Assembly: GCA_948144175.1 (NCBI GenBank)
Contig: CANXME010002050.1
Coordinates: forward strand, 248,001 to 312,000
Source: Closterium sp. NIES-65
Taxonomy: Eukaryota > Streptophyta > Zygnematophyceae > Desmidiales > Closteriaceae
Length of the DNA stretch: 64,000 bases
Direction of reading: 5' to 3'
The notes beneath the pieces are model-generated. The model saw nothing but the letters and a program-made list of their open reading frames with translations. It did no database searches and was not told where the DNA came from. Below, one piece after another: positions 10,720 through 21,278 of the stretch (position 1 is the first letter of the stretch; the number at the start of each line of letters is the position of its first letter). The position numbers were made by a program, and so were the translations under genes.

Positions 10720-11500
10720 GGCTCAGGCGGCTCGGGCGGCTCGGGCGGCTCGGGCGGCTCGGGCGGCTCGGGCGGCTCGGGCGTCTCGCGCGGCTCGGGT
10801 GGCGTAGGGGCTCACGGGCGGCGCGGGCTGCTGGGGCTGCTCACGTGCAGCACGGCGGGCTGCAGCAGGGCCGGTGGTGGGCTGTAGCAGGGCCGGTGGC
10901 GGGCTGTAGCAGGGCCGGCGGCGGGCTGTAGCAGGGCCGGCGGCGGGCTGTAGCAGGGGCCGGTGGCGGCTGTAGCAGGGCCGGTGGCGGGCTGTAGCAG
11001 GGGCCGGTGCGGGCTGTAGTGGGGCCGACGAGGGGCCGAAGTGGGGCCTAGGCGGGCCGGCGGGCTGTAGGCGGGGCCGACGCGGCGGGCTGTAGCAGGG
11101 GCCGGTGGCGGGCCTAAGCGGGGCCAGCGCGGGGCCGACAGGGCGTAGGTGGGGCCGGCGCGGGGCCGAAGAGAGGCCTAAGCGGGGCCGACGGAGCCTA
11201 CGCGGGGCCGACACGGGGCCGAGACGGGGCCTGGGCGGGGCCTACGCGGGGCCGACGAGGGGTACGCGGGGTCGACGAGGGGTACGCGGGGCCTACGCGA
11301 GGCCGACGAGGGGTACGCGGGGCCTACGCGGGGCCTACTTGGGGCCGACGAGGGGTACGCGGGGCCTACGCGGGGCCGACGAGGGGTACGCGGGGCCGAC
11401 GAGGGGCCTAAGCAGGGGCCGACGAGGGGCCTAAGCGGGGCCGACGAGGGGCCTAAGCGGGGCCGACGAGGGGCCTAAGCGGGGGCCGACGAGGGGCCTA
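10720..11500 (-). repeat. Three tandem arrays filling the Copia-B leader
   Basis: Array 1 (about 10728-10790) has a 9-bp unit, GGCTCGGGC. Array 2 (about 10860-11110) has units near 20-22 bp built on GGGCTGTAGCAGGGCCGG. Array 3 (about 11215-11500) has GGCCTACGCGGGGCCGACGA units that pass into a 22-bp GGGGCCTAAGCG type. They fill most of the space between the primer-binding site and the gag ATG. Their sequence is unlike the leader arrays of elements A, C, D and F. Confidence 0.85.
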
Positions 11501-11548
11501 AGCGGGAGCACGACGGGAGGGGCGACTCGGAGGGTCGCTAAAAAAAAT

Positions 11549-11566
11549 GCGCGCCTCGGGGCGCGC
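11549..11566 (-). promoter_or_regulatory. GC hairpin downstream of the primer-binding site, Copia-B
   Basis: GCGCGCCTCGGGGCGCGC forms a 7-bp perfect stem with a 4-nt loop, about 40 nt inside the primer-binding site on the sense strand. The identical hairpin lies at 20427-20444 in Copia-C. Its place, between the primer-binding site and gag, is where retroelement RNAs often carry packaging or dimerisation signals; that role is inferred. Confidence 0.55.
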
Positions 11567-11604
11567 TTCGGTGGGCCCTAGGAACAGGCCCTAGGAAGGG
11601 ACCT

Positions 11605-11616
11605 GCTCTGATTCCA
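11605..11616 (-). promoter_or_regulatory. Primer-binding site, Copia-B
   Basis: The minus strand reads TGGAATCAGAGC directly inside the 5' LTR, matching the initiator-tRNA-Met site TGGTATCAGAGC at 11 of 12 bases. Confidence 0.85.
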
Positions 11617-11747
11617 TGAGAAAGTACGAACGAGAAGTGAAATGACTATGAACGAAGTGAGTACAAATAGGAAACCCTAATTGGGTGTACCCCCTATGGG
11701 ATACCCCACTATAGCCTACAGAAACAAGTAAGCTATAAGTTCTGACA
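11617..11747 (-). repeat. 5' LTR of Copia-B (131 bp)
   Basis: It is identical to the 3' LTR at 4360-4490 and is followed by the right target duplication AAATT. No TATA box is obvious within these very short LTRs. Confidence 0.95.
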
Positions 11748-13167
<1,420 letters not shown>

Positions 13168-13298
13168 TGTGAAACTATGAGCAGAGGAATGGATTGACTA
13201 AGTCAGAGTTGGGTACAAATACAACCCTAGCAAACTGTACCCCATATGTGCTACCCCACTATGGCCTACAAACATGCATCAGCTATAATAATCTGACA
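13168..13298 (-). repeat. 3' LTR of Copia-C (131 bp)
   Basis: On the plus strand it runs TGTGAAAC to ATCTGACA and is identical to 20497-20627. It shares only blocks such as GTACAAATA, TACCCCACTAT and GCCTACA with the Copia-B LTR. Confidence 0.95.
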
Positions 13299-13300
13299 CA

Positions 13301-13321
13301 CCCCCATAGGCAAAGTGGGGG
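13301..13321 (-). promoter_or_regulatory. Polypurine tract in a hairpin, Copia-C
   Basis: CCCCCA and TGGGGG arms enclose a 9-nt loop, identical to the arrangement in Copia-B, next to the 3' LTR. Confidence 0.7.
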
Positions 13322-13502
13322 AGAACAAGGGGTCACAAGACCAGTCAAGCAAAGCAAAACAAGCTCAGGGTGGATCACAAAGTCACCACACAGTCCGAGC
13401 ACAAGAGCAAGGCCAGAGGCCAGTTCACATGCAGGAGTAAAGACATATATATAAGACTAGACAAGCAAGAGCAGGTATATATATGTCAAAGTACAAGTAA
13501 AG

Positions 13503-16500
13503 TCAAGAAGAGAGCAAGTGAGGCAAGACAGGTACAAGACCCAGCTGGGTACAAAAGCGCTGATGGTCGCAAGGCGCAAGTGCCTTGGTGAACACATCAG
13601 CAGTGTTGGCCTCAGAGGCCACGTAAGCAAGTCGCAACTGACCACGCTGCTGCAGCTCACGAGCAAGGAAGTAGCGGAGAGCAATGTGCTTCGTTCTGTG
13701 CTCCAAGCGCTGCTCTCGACACAAGGCCAACATGGCCTTGTTGTCTACGTACAGCACTGGAGGAGAACGAGGCAGCTCTCCAAGGTCAGTCAGCAGGTAG
13801 GTGAGCCAGCGAAGCTCCTGTGCAGCCATGGCCCCGGCGTAGATCTCAGCCTCACAACTGGAGCCGAGAACCGAAGACGAGCGAGTAGACCGCCACGAGA
13901 CAGAGCCGGAACCAAGGCTGAAGGTGTAACCCTGTGACGACCGCTGCGTAGCCTGGTCGTCAGCCCAAGAAGCGTCTGCGTGCCCAGTAAGGACCACTGG
14001 ACTCCGCCCTCCAAGCACTAGCCCCATGCCCGACGTACTGCACAGGTAGCGCAATACCCTCTTCGCTGCAGCCATGTGCTCTGGTCGGTGTCTCCCAGGA
14101 GCAACATAGCGTGCAAGGATGCTCAGAGGGTATGCAAGGTCAGGTCGAGTGCAGGTCATCAGGTACATGAGGCAGCCAACAAGCTCTGCATACGGACCAC
14201 TCGACTCTACGGACTCATCCGAAGGCAGAGCTGAGAGTGAGTGGCGAGTAGGCAGAGGAGTGGCCTGAGGCGAGGAGTACGTGAAGCCGAAGCGCTGAAG
14301 GACCTGCTGCACCATGTGTGACTGAGTCAGGGTAATGGTGCGGCGTGCTCTGTCCCGAGTGATCTGCAAGCCAAGGTAGCTGCGCAGTTCACCCAGGTCT
14401 GTGCACGTGTGTCTCTTCAGCAGCTCGGACTTCACGTAGGCGAGTCCAGCAGTGTCCGCTGTGGCAAAGACCAAGTCGTCGACGTACACGAGGATGTAGA
14501 ACGGCGGCAGGGAAGTGTCGGTGCGAAGAAACAGCGACGGGTCAGCAGTAGAAGGAGCAAACCCAAGAGCCGCAAGCGTAGTCCTCAGTGTGTCGTGCCA
14601 CTCACGCGGTGCCTGGCGGAGACCGTAGACTGGCCGTCGGAGGCTCCACTGGGTGCCAGGAGGGAAAGTCCCAGTGAAGCCAGGCGGACGGCGCAGCCAG
14701 ATCTCCTCGTGCAGGCTACCCTGCAGGAACGCAGTGCTGAAGTCGAGAGAGTGAAGCTCGTAGTCGCGCTGAGCGGCAATGTGCAGCAGCACCCGAAGAG
14801 TGGTCATCTTCGGGGTGGGAGAGAAGGTCTGAAAGTAGTCAACTCCCTGCCGCTGACTGAAGCCACGAGCCACATAACGCGCCTTGAAGACAGGCGGCGA
14901 GCCCGGCGGCCGCTTCACCCTGAAGATCCACATGCCACTGACGATGTTCGCCCCAGGAGGGGGAACCGCGTCAACGTAGGTGCCTGTGGACTTCCAGGAA
15001 GCCATCTCTGCATCCATAGCTGCCTGCCACTGAGAGGAGTAGGGACCCTCTACGGCCTCCGCGTAAGAACGCGGAGTCGGGATGTCTAGTGCATCCGGGT
15101 CTCCCTCAGGGGCTAGCAGTACAGACGCGAGACGAGGTGAAGCAGCGGCTAGACACTGGAACTCCTCCTGCCTGTCCTCTAGGACGTCCGTGCCAAGGGC
15201 ACACTCACCCCCGACGGACGGAGGACAGGCGGACTCAGACTCAGCGACAAGACGAGCAGCGTAGTCTAGACGACAGCGCGCAGCAAAGTCGACAAGCTCA
15301 GTGACAAGGGCAGACGCAGCAGACGACTCGAAGGAAGGGTCAGTGACAGCAGTAGCAAGGAGACGCGTGACAGTAGGACTGGCAGCACGAAGAGAGTCCG
15401 ATTCCGGGTCGGCAAGAGCAGGAAGAGAGGAAGCAGGAGGAGAAGGCAAAGGGGCACGCAGAGGAGCAGTGGACAGACGCAGTGACATCCGGTGCGTGCC
15501 AGGGACAGGAGGAGGACGCTGACGCGACCCGCGACCACTAGCGCGCTCAGTACGAACAGGCGACGCAGGACGAGACGCAGGCTCACGACGCTCAGTAAGA
15601 CCTCCAGTCGGACCAGCGTAGGGAGAAGGAGCAGGCAAAGGGGAGGCAGGCTGAAGCTGTGGCTGTGACCGGACAGGCTGCGGACCCTCTAAGGAAGGAG
15701 GAGGAGGTGTAAGACCAAGAACCTGCTGCAGGAGCGGAACGAAGTACGGTCGAGGCCGCGCGGCGACGCGAGAAACAGCAGGAACAGCACCAGCACCCCC
15801 GGCAGGAGCACCCACTCCAGCAGCACCTCCAGCAGAACCACCAGAAGCTCCAGAACCTCCAGCAGCAGCACCAGGAGCACCGTCAGTCGGACCACCAACC
15901 GCAGGCTCAGCGCCAACGTCCTCAGCAGGACCAGCTCCAGGAGAACACTCAGACCCAGCAGCTCCAGCACCCACAGGACGAGCACCGCCAGGTCGCGTGG
16001 CAGCAGCGCCCTCCGCAGCCGAAGAACCACCAGCACCAGCGGCACGCCTCCAGCGCCGGGCAAACCACTCACGCAGCTCCTGTGGAGAGAGCGGCTCCCG
16101 GTGAGACGAAGCACCCCCAGGCACAGCACCTCCAGGCTCGGCACCTCCCGGCTCAGCACCCCCAGGCTCAGTACCCCCAGACACAGCACCCCCAGGCACA
16201 GCACCCCCAGGCTCAGCACCCCCAGGCTCAGCACCCCCAGGCCCAGCACCCCCAGGCTCCGCACCCCCAGGCTCAGCACCCCTAGACTCCGCACCCCCAG
16301 GCTCAGCTCCCGCAGCAGCACCGGAGTCACCAGTGACCTCGACAGGCTCGACCGCGTCTACCTGAGACACACCTGAAGGGGCAGGACCCTGAGGGGGGAG
16401 GGGGACTACTGGGGGGGGACCTGGTACCAAGAAGAGGGGGGGTGGGGGGAGGGACGGAGTGCGGTAGGGGAAGAGGCGGTAGTAGGGTACCGACTCGTCG

Positions 16501-19430
16501 AACGTGACATCCTGGGAGGACAGAACACGTCGAGAGGTGGGGTGGTAAAACTGCCACCCAGGGGCGTCGGGGGGGAACCCCAGGAAGACGCAGGGAGAAG
16601 CACGAGGGGACAGCTTGTCCGCAGACAGGTCGCGAACAAACGCCCGAGATCCCCAGACCCGGAACGCCGACGCATCGCCAACCTTCCCCGTCCACAACAG
16701 AGCTGGGGAGGTCTCCGGTCGAGAGACCCTGGGGTGGAGGTTGATCTGGTGCGCAGCGTACCTGACCGCAAACGGCCACAGAAAATGGGGAGCAGCCGCA
16801 TGCATCATGGACGTACGAGCGACGTCCATGACCATGCCAATGCGGCGCTCAGCGATCCCATTCTGCTGTGGTGAGTCCGGAAGCGTGAAGGTCTGACGGA
16901 TGCCTCGCACACGACAGTAGGTACTCAGGAGGGCCGAGGAGAACTCTCCGCCTCTGTCCGAGTGCAGACGCAAGACAGGGAAGTCAGAGCCAAAGCTTCT
17001 CCGAAGCTGAAGACGAGCTGCGCGGATCCAGTCGATCAACACCTGAGTGACCTCACCCTTGCTGCGCAAGGGGAAGACTGTGGTGTAACGCGAGTAGTCG
17101 TCAACCACTAGCAGGAAGTAGCGCTCCTGACCCTGTCCACGGACGCGGGCTGGGCCCCACACGTCCATGTGAAGCGTCTGCAACGGGGCCTCTGTCGGAG
17201 GAAACTGGGAGGAGTGAGGGGCAGCACGCTGGCGCCCCTCGACACAGGGGACACAGGCAGGGCCAGGGCCCGGAGGAAGGGGAGGGAGGGACCGGGGAAG
17301 ACCAGACACAAGGACCCGCGAGGCCATGCCTCTGAGCCGAAGCAGAGAGGGGTGGCCAAGGCGGTGGTGCCAGAGGAGGGTCTCGTGAGACAGACGACGA
17401 CACGAACAAGGGGCAGACTCAGGACCAGACCTGGACGCTGCAGCAAACACCTGACCAGACGAAGGGGCCCTACCAGACGCAGTACCTGGAGGAGAAGCAG
17501 TGGTCAGTGTGTACAGGCTCGACCCCGGCCGACGTGTAAACGTAGCCAGGTGGCGACCTGTATCCGCCTCCGTACAGTGGGTCACCCGCTGACGAGCAGG
17601 GGTGAACTGGTGGACACCTGCATCCTGGAGGTCAGCACCACTCACCAAGTTCGTCGAGAACGAGGGGAGGTAGAGACCAGTCAGGGTGCCAGAGGGGGCC
17701 GCCGGACACGGGAGGACAGTGGAGAAGCGAGTCAGGACAGGCCCCCCAGAGGGGTCCGCCAGGGACACCGCAACAGGCCGACTCAGCGGCGTGAGAGTGG
17801 TGCGGTCCCTAAAGAAGGAGCGAGACGCTCCAGAGTCAAGGGTGAAGGTGTGAGAGGCCGAAGCCGACACAGTACCTGAGAGGGCGGACTCACCAGTACC
17901 TGAAAGCACAGACGCACTGGCACCTAGAGCAGCAGCCTCACTAGTACCTGACGCGGCAGTACCAATGCCCGGGTCGGGCGGGAAACACCGGTAACAGTCA
18001 TCCTCATCACTACCAGTCACAGCATACATAGCAGAGAGAATAGCATCAAAATCAAGATCATAAATAGCTACACCAGCCCTAGACAGCTCTCCCCAGCGGG
18101 GGATCTCAGCGGCCTCCGGAAACTGCTGACGCCAGGCGTCGGTCAGGCGGCCAAAGCAGCGACGGGCTGTGTGGGCGCCTCCACACCTCTCCCCTGCACG
18201 GTCACCAGTGCGAAGAACGTAGGGGCAGGGACCAAGCGCACCACCGCGCTGACGCTGCAAGTACCACTCACGGAGCTGCTGAGGGCCGGGGACGGTGCGA
18301 GAGCGCTGCTGCTGCTGCGGCTGCTGCTGTGGCTGCTGCTGCTGCTGCTGCTGGCGCTGACCACCCCCAGAGCTGCTCCGCTGGGACGAGCCACTCCGAC
18401 CCCCTCCTCCACCGCCACCCCCGCCTCCACCGCCACCCCCGTCGCCACCGCCACCTCCCCCACCAGGACCGTCGCTCCCACCGCTCCCACCGCCTCCTCC
18501 GCTACCACCTCCGCCGCCACCTCCGCCTCCACCGCCGCCACTACTACCTCCACTCCCGCCACCACCCCCCCCGCCACCCCCACTCCCCCCTCCACCCCCA
18601 CCGCCTCCTCCACCGCCCCCTCTGGCTCCACCCGCTCCCTTGCCCCCCTTGCCCTTGCCAGTGCGGCGTCTGCCACTGGGGGCAGACGCCGCGCCGACCG
18701 ACTCAAAACCAACGAGGTCGGCCGCAGCGGCAGAGGCGACAGAGGGCAGCAGGGGGGAGGGACCACACCCCTCAAAGATGGGGGTGCGAGGGTCACCCCG
18801 AGAGGCCCCTACAGCGACAATACTCTTCTCAGCCGCTAGCAGGGACTCCTCAAGGAGGTCGACAGTGAGAGTGGTGGGACAGACAGAGAGAAACTGGTCC
18901 CTAACGACACGAAGGGACTCAGGAAGACGGGTGACGAGAAAGTAGAGAGTGATGTACATGGGAGGAGGGTTCGCAGCGCGGAACTCAGCAGGAAGGGCAG
19001 CGCGGTAGCGGGTGTCACTAGCGCGGAGGTGGGTAACGAGGTCAGCGACAGTGGGAAAGGAAGCGAGGTCAGGGAAGAGAAACGGTAGCATGAGGCGGCT
19101 AAGGGTAGCGGAGGAAGGGGAGGAGTAGCGCGCAACTACAGCGTCGTACAAGGCCTGAGCGGTCTTGCACTGACTAAAGTGGGCACGCTCAGAGGAAGGG
19201 AGGTGGCGACGCACAGCAAGACGTGCAGCAGCATCGCGGGTCGCCCACTTGGAGCGAACGGCAGAGTCAGCATCAGCAGGCGGGGCAGGGACAGCGCCAG
19301 AGACAAAGTCAAAGAGAGAGACCTCATCTACCGCATCACACAGTAAGTACAGCTGCAGATCCTCGATCCAGACGGCAAAGTCAATGGCCCTCCCCTCAGC
19401 GTCAAAAGTGAGAACATTGGGGGTGGCCAT
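13503..19430 (-). CDS. Copia-C Gag-Pol polyprotein, 1,975 aa, uninterrupted
   Basis: The frame starts at the ATG at 19430 (MATPNVLTFDAEGRAIDF). Domain order and motifs match Copia-B: Gag, poly-Gly and poly-Gln tail, C-X13-C-X3-H-X4-C knuckle (CPYVLRTGDR ... CGGAHTARRC), protease DSGAS, integrase HSDRGGEF and NGIAERR, a PGGAE-type hinge (about 16105-16315), reverse transcriptase YVDDLVFA, and RNase H ADASWADD. Length is within one residue of Copia-B although hinge and Gag repeats differ. The reading frame could also be drawn a few codons upstream from a GTG, but the ATG matches the conserved MATP start of the other elements. Confidence 0.93.
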   Translation of the reverse strand: MATPNVLTFDAEGRAIDFAVWIEDLQLYLLCDAVDEVSLFDFVSGAVPAPPADADSAVRSKWATRDAAARLAVRRHLPSSERAHFSQCKTAQALYDAVVARYSSPSSATLSRLMLPFLFPDLASFPTVADLVTHLRASDTRYRAALPAEFRAANPPPMYITLYFLVTRLPESLRVVRDQFLSVCPTTLTVDLLEESLLAAEKSIVAVGASRGDPRTPIFEGCGPSPLLPSVASAAAADLVGFESVGAASAPSGRRRTGKGKGGKGAGGARGGGGGGGGGGGGSGGGGGGGGGSGGSSGGGGGGGGGGGGSGGGGGSGGSDGPGGGGGGGDGGGGGGGGGGGGGGRSGSSQRSSSGGGQRQQQQQQQPQQQPQQQQRSRTVPGPQQLREWYLQRQRGGALGPCPYVLRTGDRAGERCGGAHTARRCFGRLTDAWRQQFPEAAEIPRWGELSRAGVAIYDLDFDAILSAMYAVTGSDEDDCYRCFPPDPGIGTAASGTSEAAALGASASVLSGTGESALSGTVSASASHTFTLDSGASRSFFRDRTTLTPLSRPVAVSLADPSGGPVLTRFSTVLPCPAAPSGTLTGLYLPSFSTNLVSGADLQDAGVHQFTPARQRVTHCTEADTGRHLATFTRRPGSSLYTLTTASPPGTASGRAPSSGQVFAAASRSGPESAPCSCRRLSHETLLWHHRLGHPSLLRLRGMASRVLVSGLPRSLPPLPPGPGPACVPCVEGRQRAAPHSSQFPPTEAPLQTLHMDVWGPARVRGQGQERYFLLVVDDYSRYTTVFPLRSKGEVTQVLIDWIRAARLQLRRSFGSDFPVLRLHSDRGGEFSSALLSTYCRVRGIRQTFTLPDSPQQNGIAERRIGMVMDVARTSMMHAAAPHFLWPFAVRYAAHQINLHPRVSRPETSPALLWTGKVGDASAFRVWGSRAFVRDLSADKLSPRASPCVFLGFPPDAPGWQFYHPTSRRVLSSQDVTFDESVPYYRLFPYRTPSLPPPPLFLVPGPPPVVPLPPQGPAPSGVSQVDAVEPVEVTGDSGAAAGAEPGGAESRGAEPGGAEPGGAGPGGAEPGGAEPGGAVPGGAVSGGTEPGGAEPGGAEPGGAVPGGASSHREPLSPQELREWFARRWRRAAGAGGSSAAEGAAATRPGGARPVGAGAAGSECSPGAGPAEDVGAEPAVGGPTDGAPGAAAGGSGASGGSAGGAAGVGAPAGGAGAVPAVSRVAARPRPYFVPLLQQVLGLTPPPPSLEGPQPVRSQPQLQPASPLPAPSPYAGPTGGLTERREPASRPASPVRTERASGRGSRQRPPPVPGTHRMSLRLSTAPLRAPLPSPPASSLPALADPESDSLRAASPTVTRLLATAVTDPSFESSAASALVTELVDFAARCRLDYAARLVAESESACPPSVGGECALGTDVLEDRQEEFQCLAAASPRLASVLLAPEGDPDALDIPTPRSYAEAVEGPYSSQWQAAMDAEMASWKSTGTYVDAVPPPGANIVSGMWIFRVKRPPGSPPVFKARYVARGFSQRQGVDYFQTFSPTPKMTTLRVLLHIAAQRDYELHSLDFSTAFLQGSLHEEIWLRRPPGFTGTFPPGTQWSLRRPVYGLRQAPREWHDTLRTTLAALGFAPSTADPSLFLRTDTSLPPFYILVYVDDLVFATADTAGLAYVKSELLKRHTCTDLGELRSYLGLQITRDRARRTITLTQSHMVQQVLQRFGFTYSSPQATPLPTRHSLSALPSDESVESSGPYAELVGCLMYLMTCTRPDLAYPLSILARYVAPGRHRPEHMAAAKRVLRYLCSTSGMGLVLGGRSPVVLTGHADASWADDQATQRSSQGYTFSLGSGSVSWRSTRSSSVLGSSCEAEIYAGAMAAQELRWLTYLLTDLGELPRSPPVLYVDNKAMLALCREQRLEHRTKHIALRYFLARELQQRGQLRLAYVASEANTADVFTKALAPCDHQRFCTQLGLVPVLPHLLSS
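16105..16315 (-). repeat. 15-bp minisatellite coding PGGAE repeats, Copia-C hinge
   Basis: CAGGCTCAGCACCCC-type units encode Pro-Gly-Gly-Ala repeats. The order of variants differs from Copia-B, consistent with rapid repeat turnover. Confidence 0.85.
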
Positions 19431-19554
19431 AGCAGCAGCTGAAAGTCTCACCGGGATGGGAGAGTCGGGTAGGTCAGCAGCAGGCGGCTCGGGCTGCTCG
19501 TGCAGCTCAGGCGGCTCGGGCTGCTCAGGTACCGGGCGGCTCGGCTACTGCGGG

Positions 19555-20385
19555 GCGGCTCGGCTACTGCGGGGCGGCTCGGCTGCTGCTGGGCGGCTCG
19601 GCTGCTGCTGGGCAGCTCGGCTGCTGCTGGGCGGCTCGGCTGCTGCTGGGCGGCTCGGCTGCTGCTGGGCGGCTCGGCTGCTGCTGGGCGGCTCGGCTGC
19701 TGCTGGGCGGCTCGGCTGCTGCTGGGCGGCTCGGCTGCAGTGCAGTGGCGGGGCCGGGACAAGGCCGGCGGTAGGGCCGGCGGTAGGGCCAAGTAGGAGC
19801 CGGCGGCGGGCCGAGTAGGAGGCCGGCGACGGGCCGAGTAGGAGGCGGGCGGCGGGGCCGAGTAGGAGCCGGCGGCGGGGCCGTGTAGGAGGCCGGCGGC
19901 GGGCCGAGTAGGAGGCCGGCGGCGGGCCGAGTAGGAGCCGGGGCCGGGCCGTGTAGGAGGCCGGCGGCGGGCCGTGTAGGAGGCCGGCGGCGGAGCCGAG
20001 TAGGAGCCGGGGCCGGGCCGTGTAGGAGGCCGGCGGCGGGCCGTGTAGGAGGCCGGCGGCGGAGCCGAGTAGGAGCCGGCGGCGGGGCCGTGTAGGAGGC
20101 CGGCGGCGGGCCGAGTAGGAGGCCGGCGGCGGGCCGTGTAGGAGGCCGGTGGCGGGCCGAGTAGGAGGCCGGCGGCGGGCCGTGTAGGAGGCCGGCGGCG
20201 GGGCCGAGAAGGAGGCCGGCGCGGGGCCGCGTAAGGGGCCGAGTAGGAGCCGGCGGCCCAGGGCCGCGTAAGGGGCCGGCTCGGAGCCGCGTAAGAGGCC
20301 GGCGCAGGGCCGCGTAGGAGCCGGCGGCGCAGGGCCGCGTAAGGGGCCAGCGCGGGGCCGCGTAAGGGGCAGGCGGCGGGGCCGC
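19555..20385 (-). repeat. Two tandem arrays filling the Copia-C leader
   Basis: Array 1 (about 19555-19740) has a 19-bp unit, GGCTCGGCTGCTGCTGGGC, at least nine copies. Array 2 (about 19795-20385) has a unit near 22-23 bp on GTAGGAGGCCGGCGGCGGGC, turning into GCCGCGTAAGGGGCC variants toward the LTR. A 336-codon open frame on the sense strand spans the second array (Arg-Pro-Pro-Thr repeats). I read it as a by-product, because no other element has a matching product. Confidence 0.85.
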
Positions 20386-20395
20386 AGGGGAGAGG

Positions 20396-20444
20396 GCGAC
20401 CCGAAGGGTCGCTAAAACAAAAAAGGGCGCGCCTCGGGGCGCGC
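20396..20444 (-). promoter_or_regulatory. Two adjacent hairpins downstream of the primer-binding site, Copia-C
   Basis: GCGACCCGAAGGGTCGC (20396-20412) is a perfect 7-bp stem with a GAA loop. GCGCGCCTCGGGGCGCGC (20427-20444) is the same hairpin as in Copia-B. An A-rich stretch separates them. Copia-B has a weaker version of the first hairpin at about 11523-11539. Confidence 0.55.
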
Positions 20445-20485
20445 TTCGGTGGGCCCAAAAAAAAATTCGGTCCTGGAGGGACCTA

Positions 20486-20496
20486 GCTCTATACCA
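20486..20496 (-). promoter_or_regulatory. Primer-binding site, Copia-C
   Basis: The minus strand reads TGGTATAGAGC beside the 5' LTR, one base from the initiator-tRNA-Met type TGGTATCAGAGC after a 1-nt gap. Confidence 0.75.
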
Positions 20497-20627
20497 TGTG
20501 AAACTATGAGCAGAGGAATGGATTGACTAAGTCAGAGTTGGGTACAAATACAACCCTAGCAAACTGTACCCCATATGTGCTACCCCACTATGGCCTACAA
20601 ACATGCATCAGCTATAATAATCTGACA
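20497..20627 (-). repeat. 5' LTR of Copia-C (131 bp)
   Basis: It is identical to 13168-13298 and is followed by the right target duplication AGTGA. Confidence 0.95.
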
Positions 20628-21278
20628 AGTGAGTGTGTCCATTCGAACTGGATTTGATGGAATTGACCTGTTTTTTATATCACACAGATTGTGTTGTTTC
20701 ATGTAACAGTTGGATGATTCAGAAATTATGCTATTGAGCTCCCCCCCATGCTAGGCAGGGGATACGGTAGCATAGGGTCTGCGTCAATTAACTGTTACGC
20801 ACTTCCATCATGCTGTGCATTTATTTCATTACGGTACCGGTAGTACCGTATATGCATTATACTTATGCATTTGCATTTACTTCATCTACTTATAACAACA
20901 GCAGACATATGCATCACGGAATAAACAGTTATGCATTCACACTACATCATTTTGGCAACTCATGAAATATAGGTTCAGTCAAAGTAAACTAGGAAATGAG
21001 AAGGAATGTGGTTCAGCACGTGGTAAATTGACGCGGCAGATACATAGCAGTCAGTCATTTAGCTAGTACCGTTCACTATATTTTTTCCCTCTATTTTTTA
21101 AAGGTATTGAGGATTGAAAAAAAAATTGTACATAACGATTGTAATAGGTTGCTTCGCAACCCAAAAAAAAACAACAACAACAACAACAACAACTCTGAAA
21201 GTCCTAGTGAAATTCCAAAGAAAAAACCTTTATACATATCTTACAAAACCCTGTACGTATATCCCAGGCCCCCAGAAG

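Larger units (their letters stand above)
4360..11747 (-). mobile_element. Copia-B, structurally whole short-LTR Ty1/Copia element
   Basis: It is a 7,388-bp element. The two 131-bp LTRs (4360-4490 and 11617-11747) are identical over their whole length, and both flanks carry the 5-bp target duplication AAATT (4355-4359 and 11748-11752). The primer-binding site, polypurine tract and a single uninterrupted gag-pol frame are all present, so it looks whole and very recently inserted. The gag-pol body is close to that of Copia-C, but the LTR is more like that of Copia-D. Confidence 0.95.
13168..20627 (-). mobile_element. Copia-C, structurally whole short-LTR Ty1/Copia element
   Basis: It is a 7,460-bp element. 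Its 131-bp LTRs (13168-13298 and 20497-20627) are identical, and the target duplication AGTGA flanks it (13163-13167 and 20628-20632). It has a primer-binding site, polypurine tract and one uninterrupted gag-pol frame, so it looks whole and very recent. The polyprotein is nearly the same as that of Copia-B, with most differences in the low-complexity Gag tail and hinge, yet the LTR and leader arrays are clearly different. Confidence 0.95.

Noticed and set aside
19448-20458. 336-codon open frame in the Copia-C leader (and similar frames at 3008-3782 and 10723-11214)
   Set aside because: The translation is Arg/Pro/Thr or Pro/Ser repeats forced by the tandem arrays. No shared product exists between families and the frames overlap structural leader elements.
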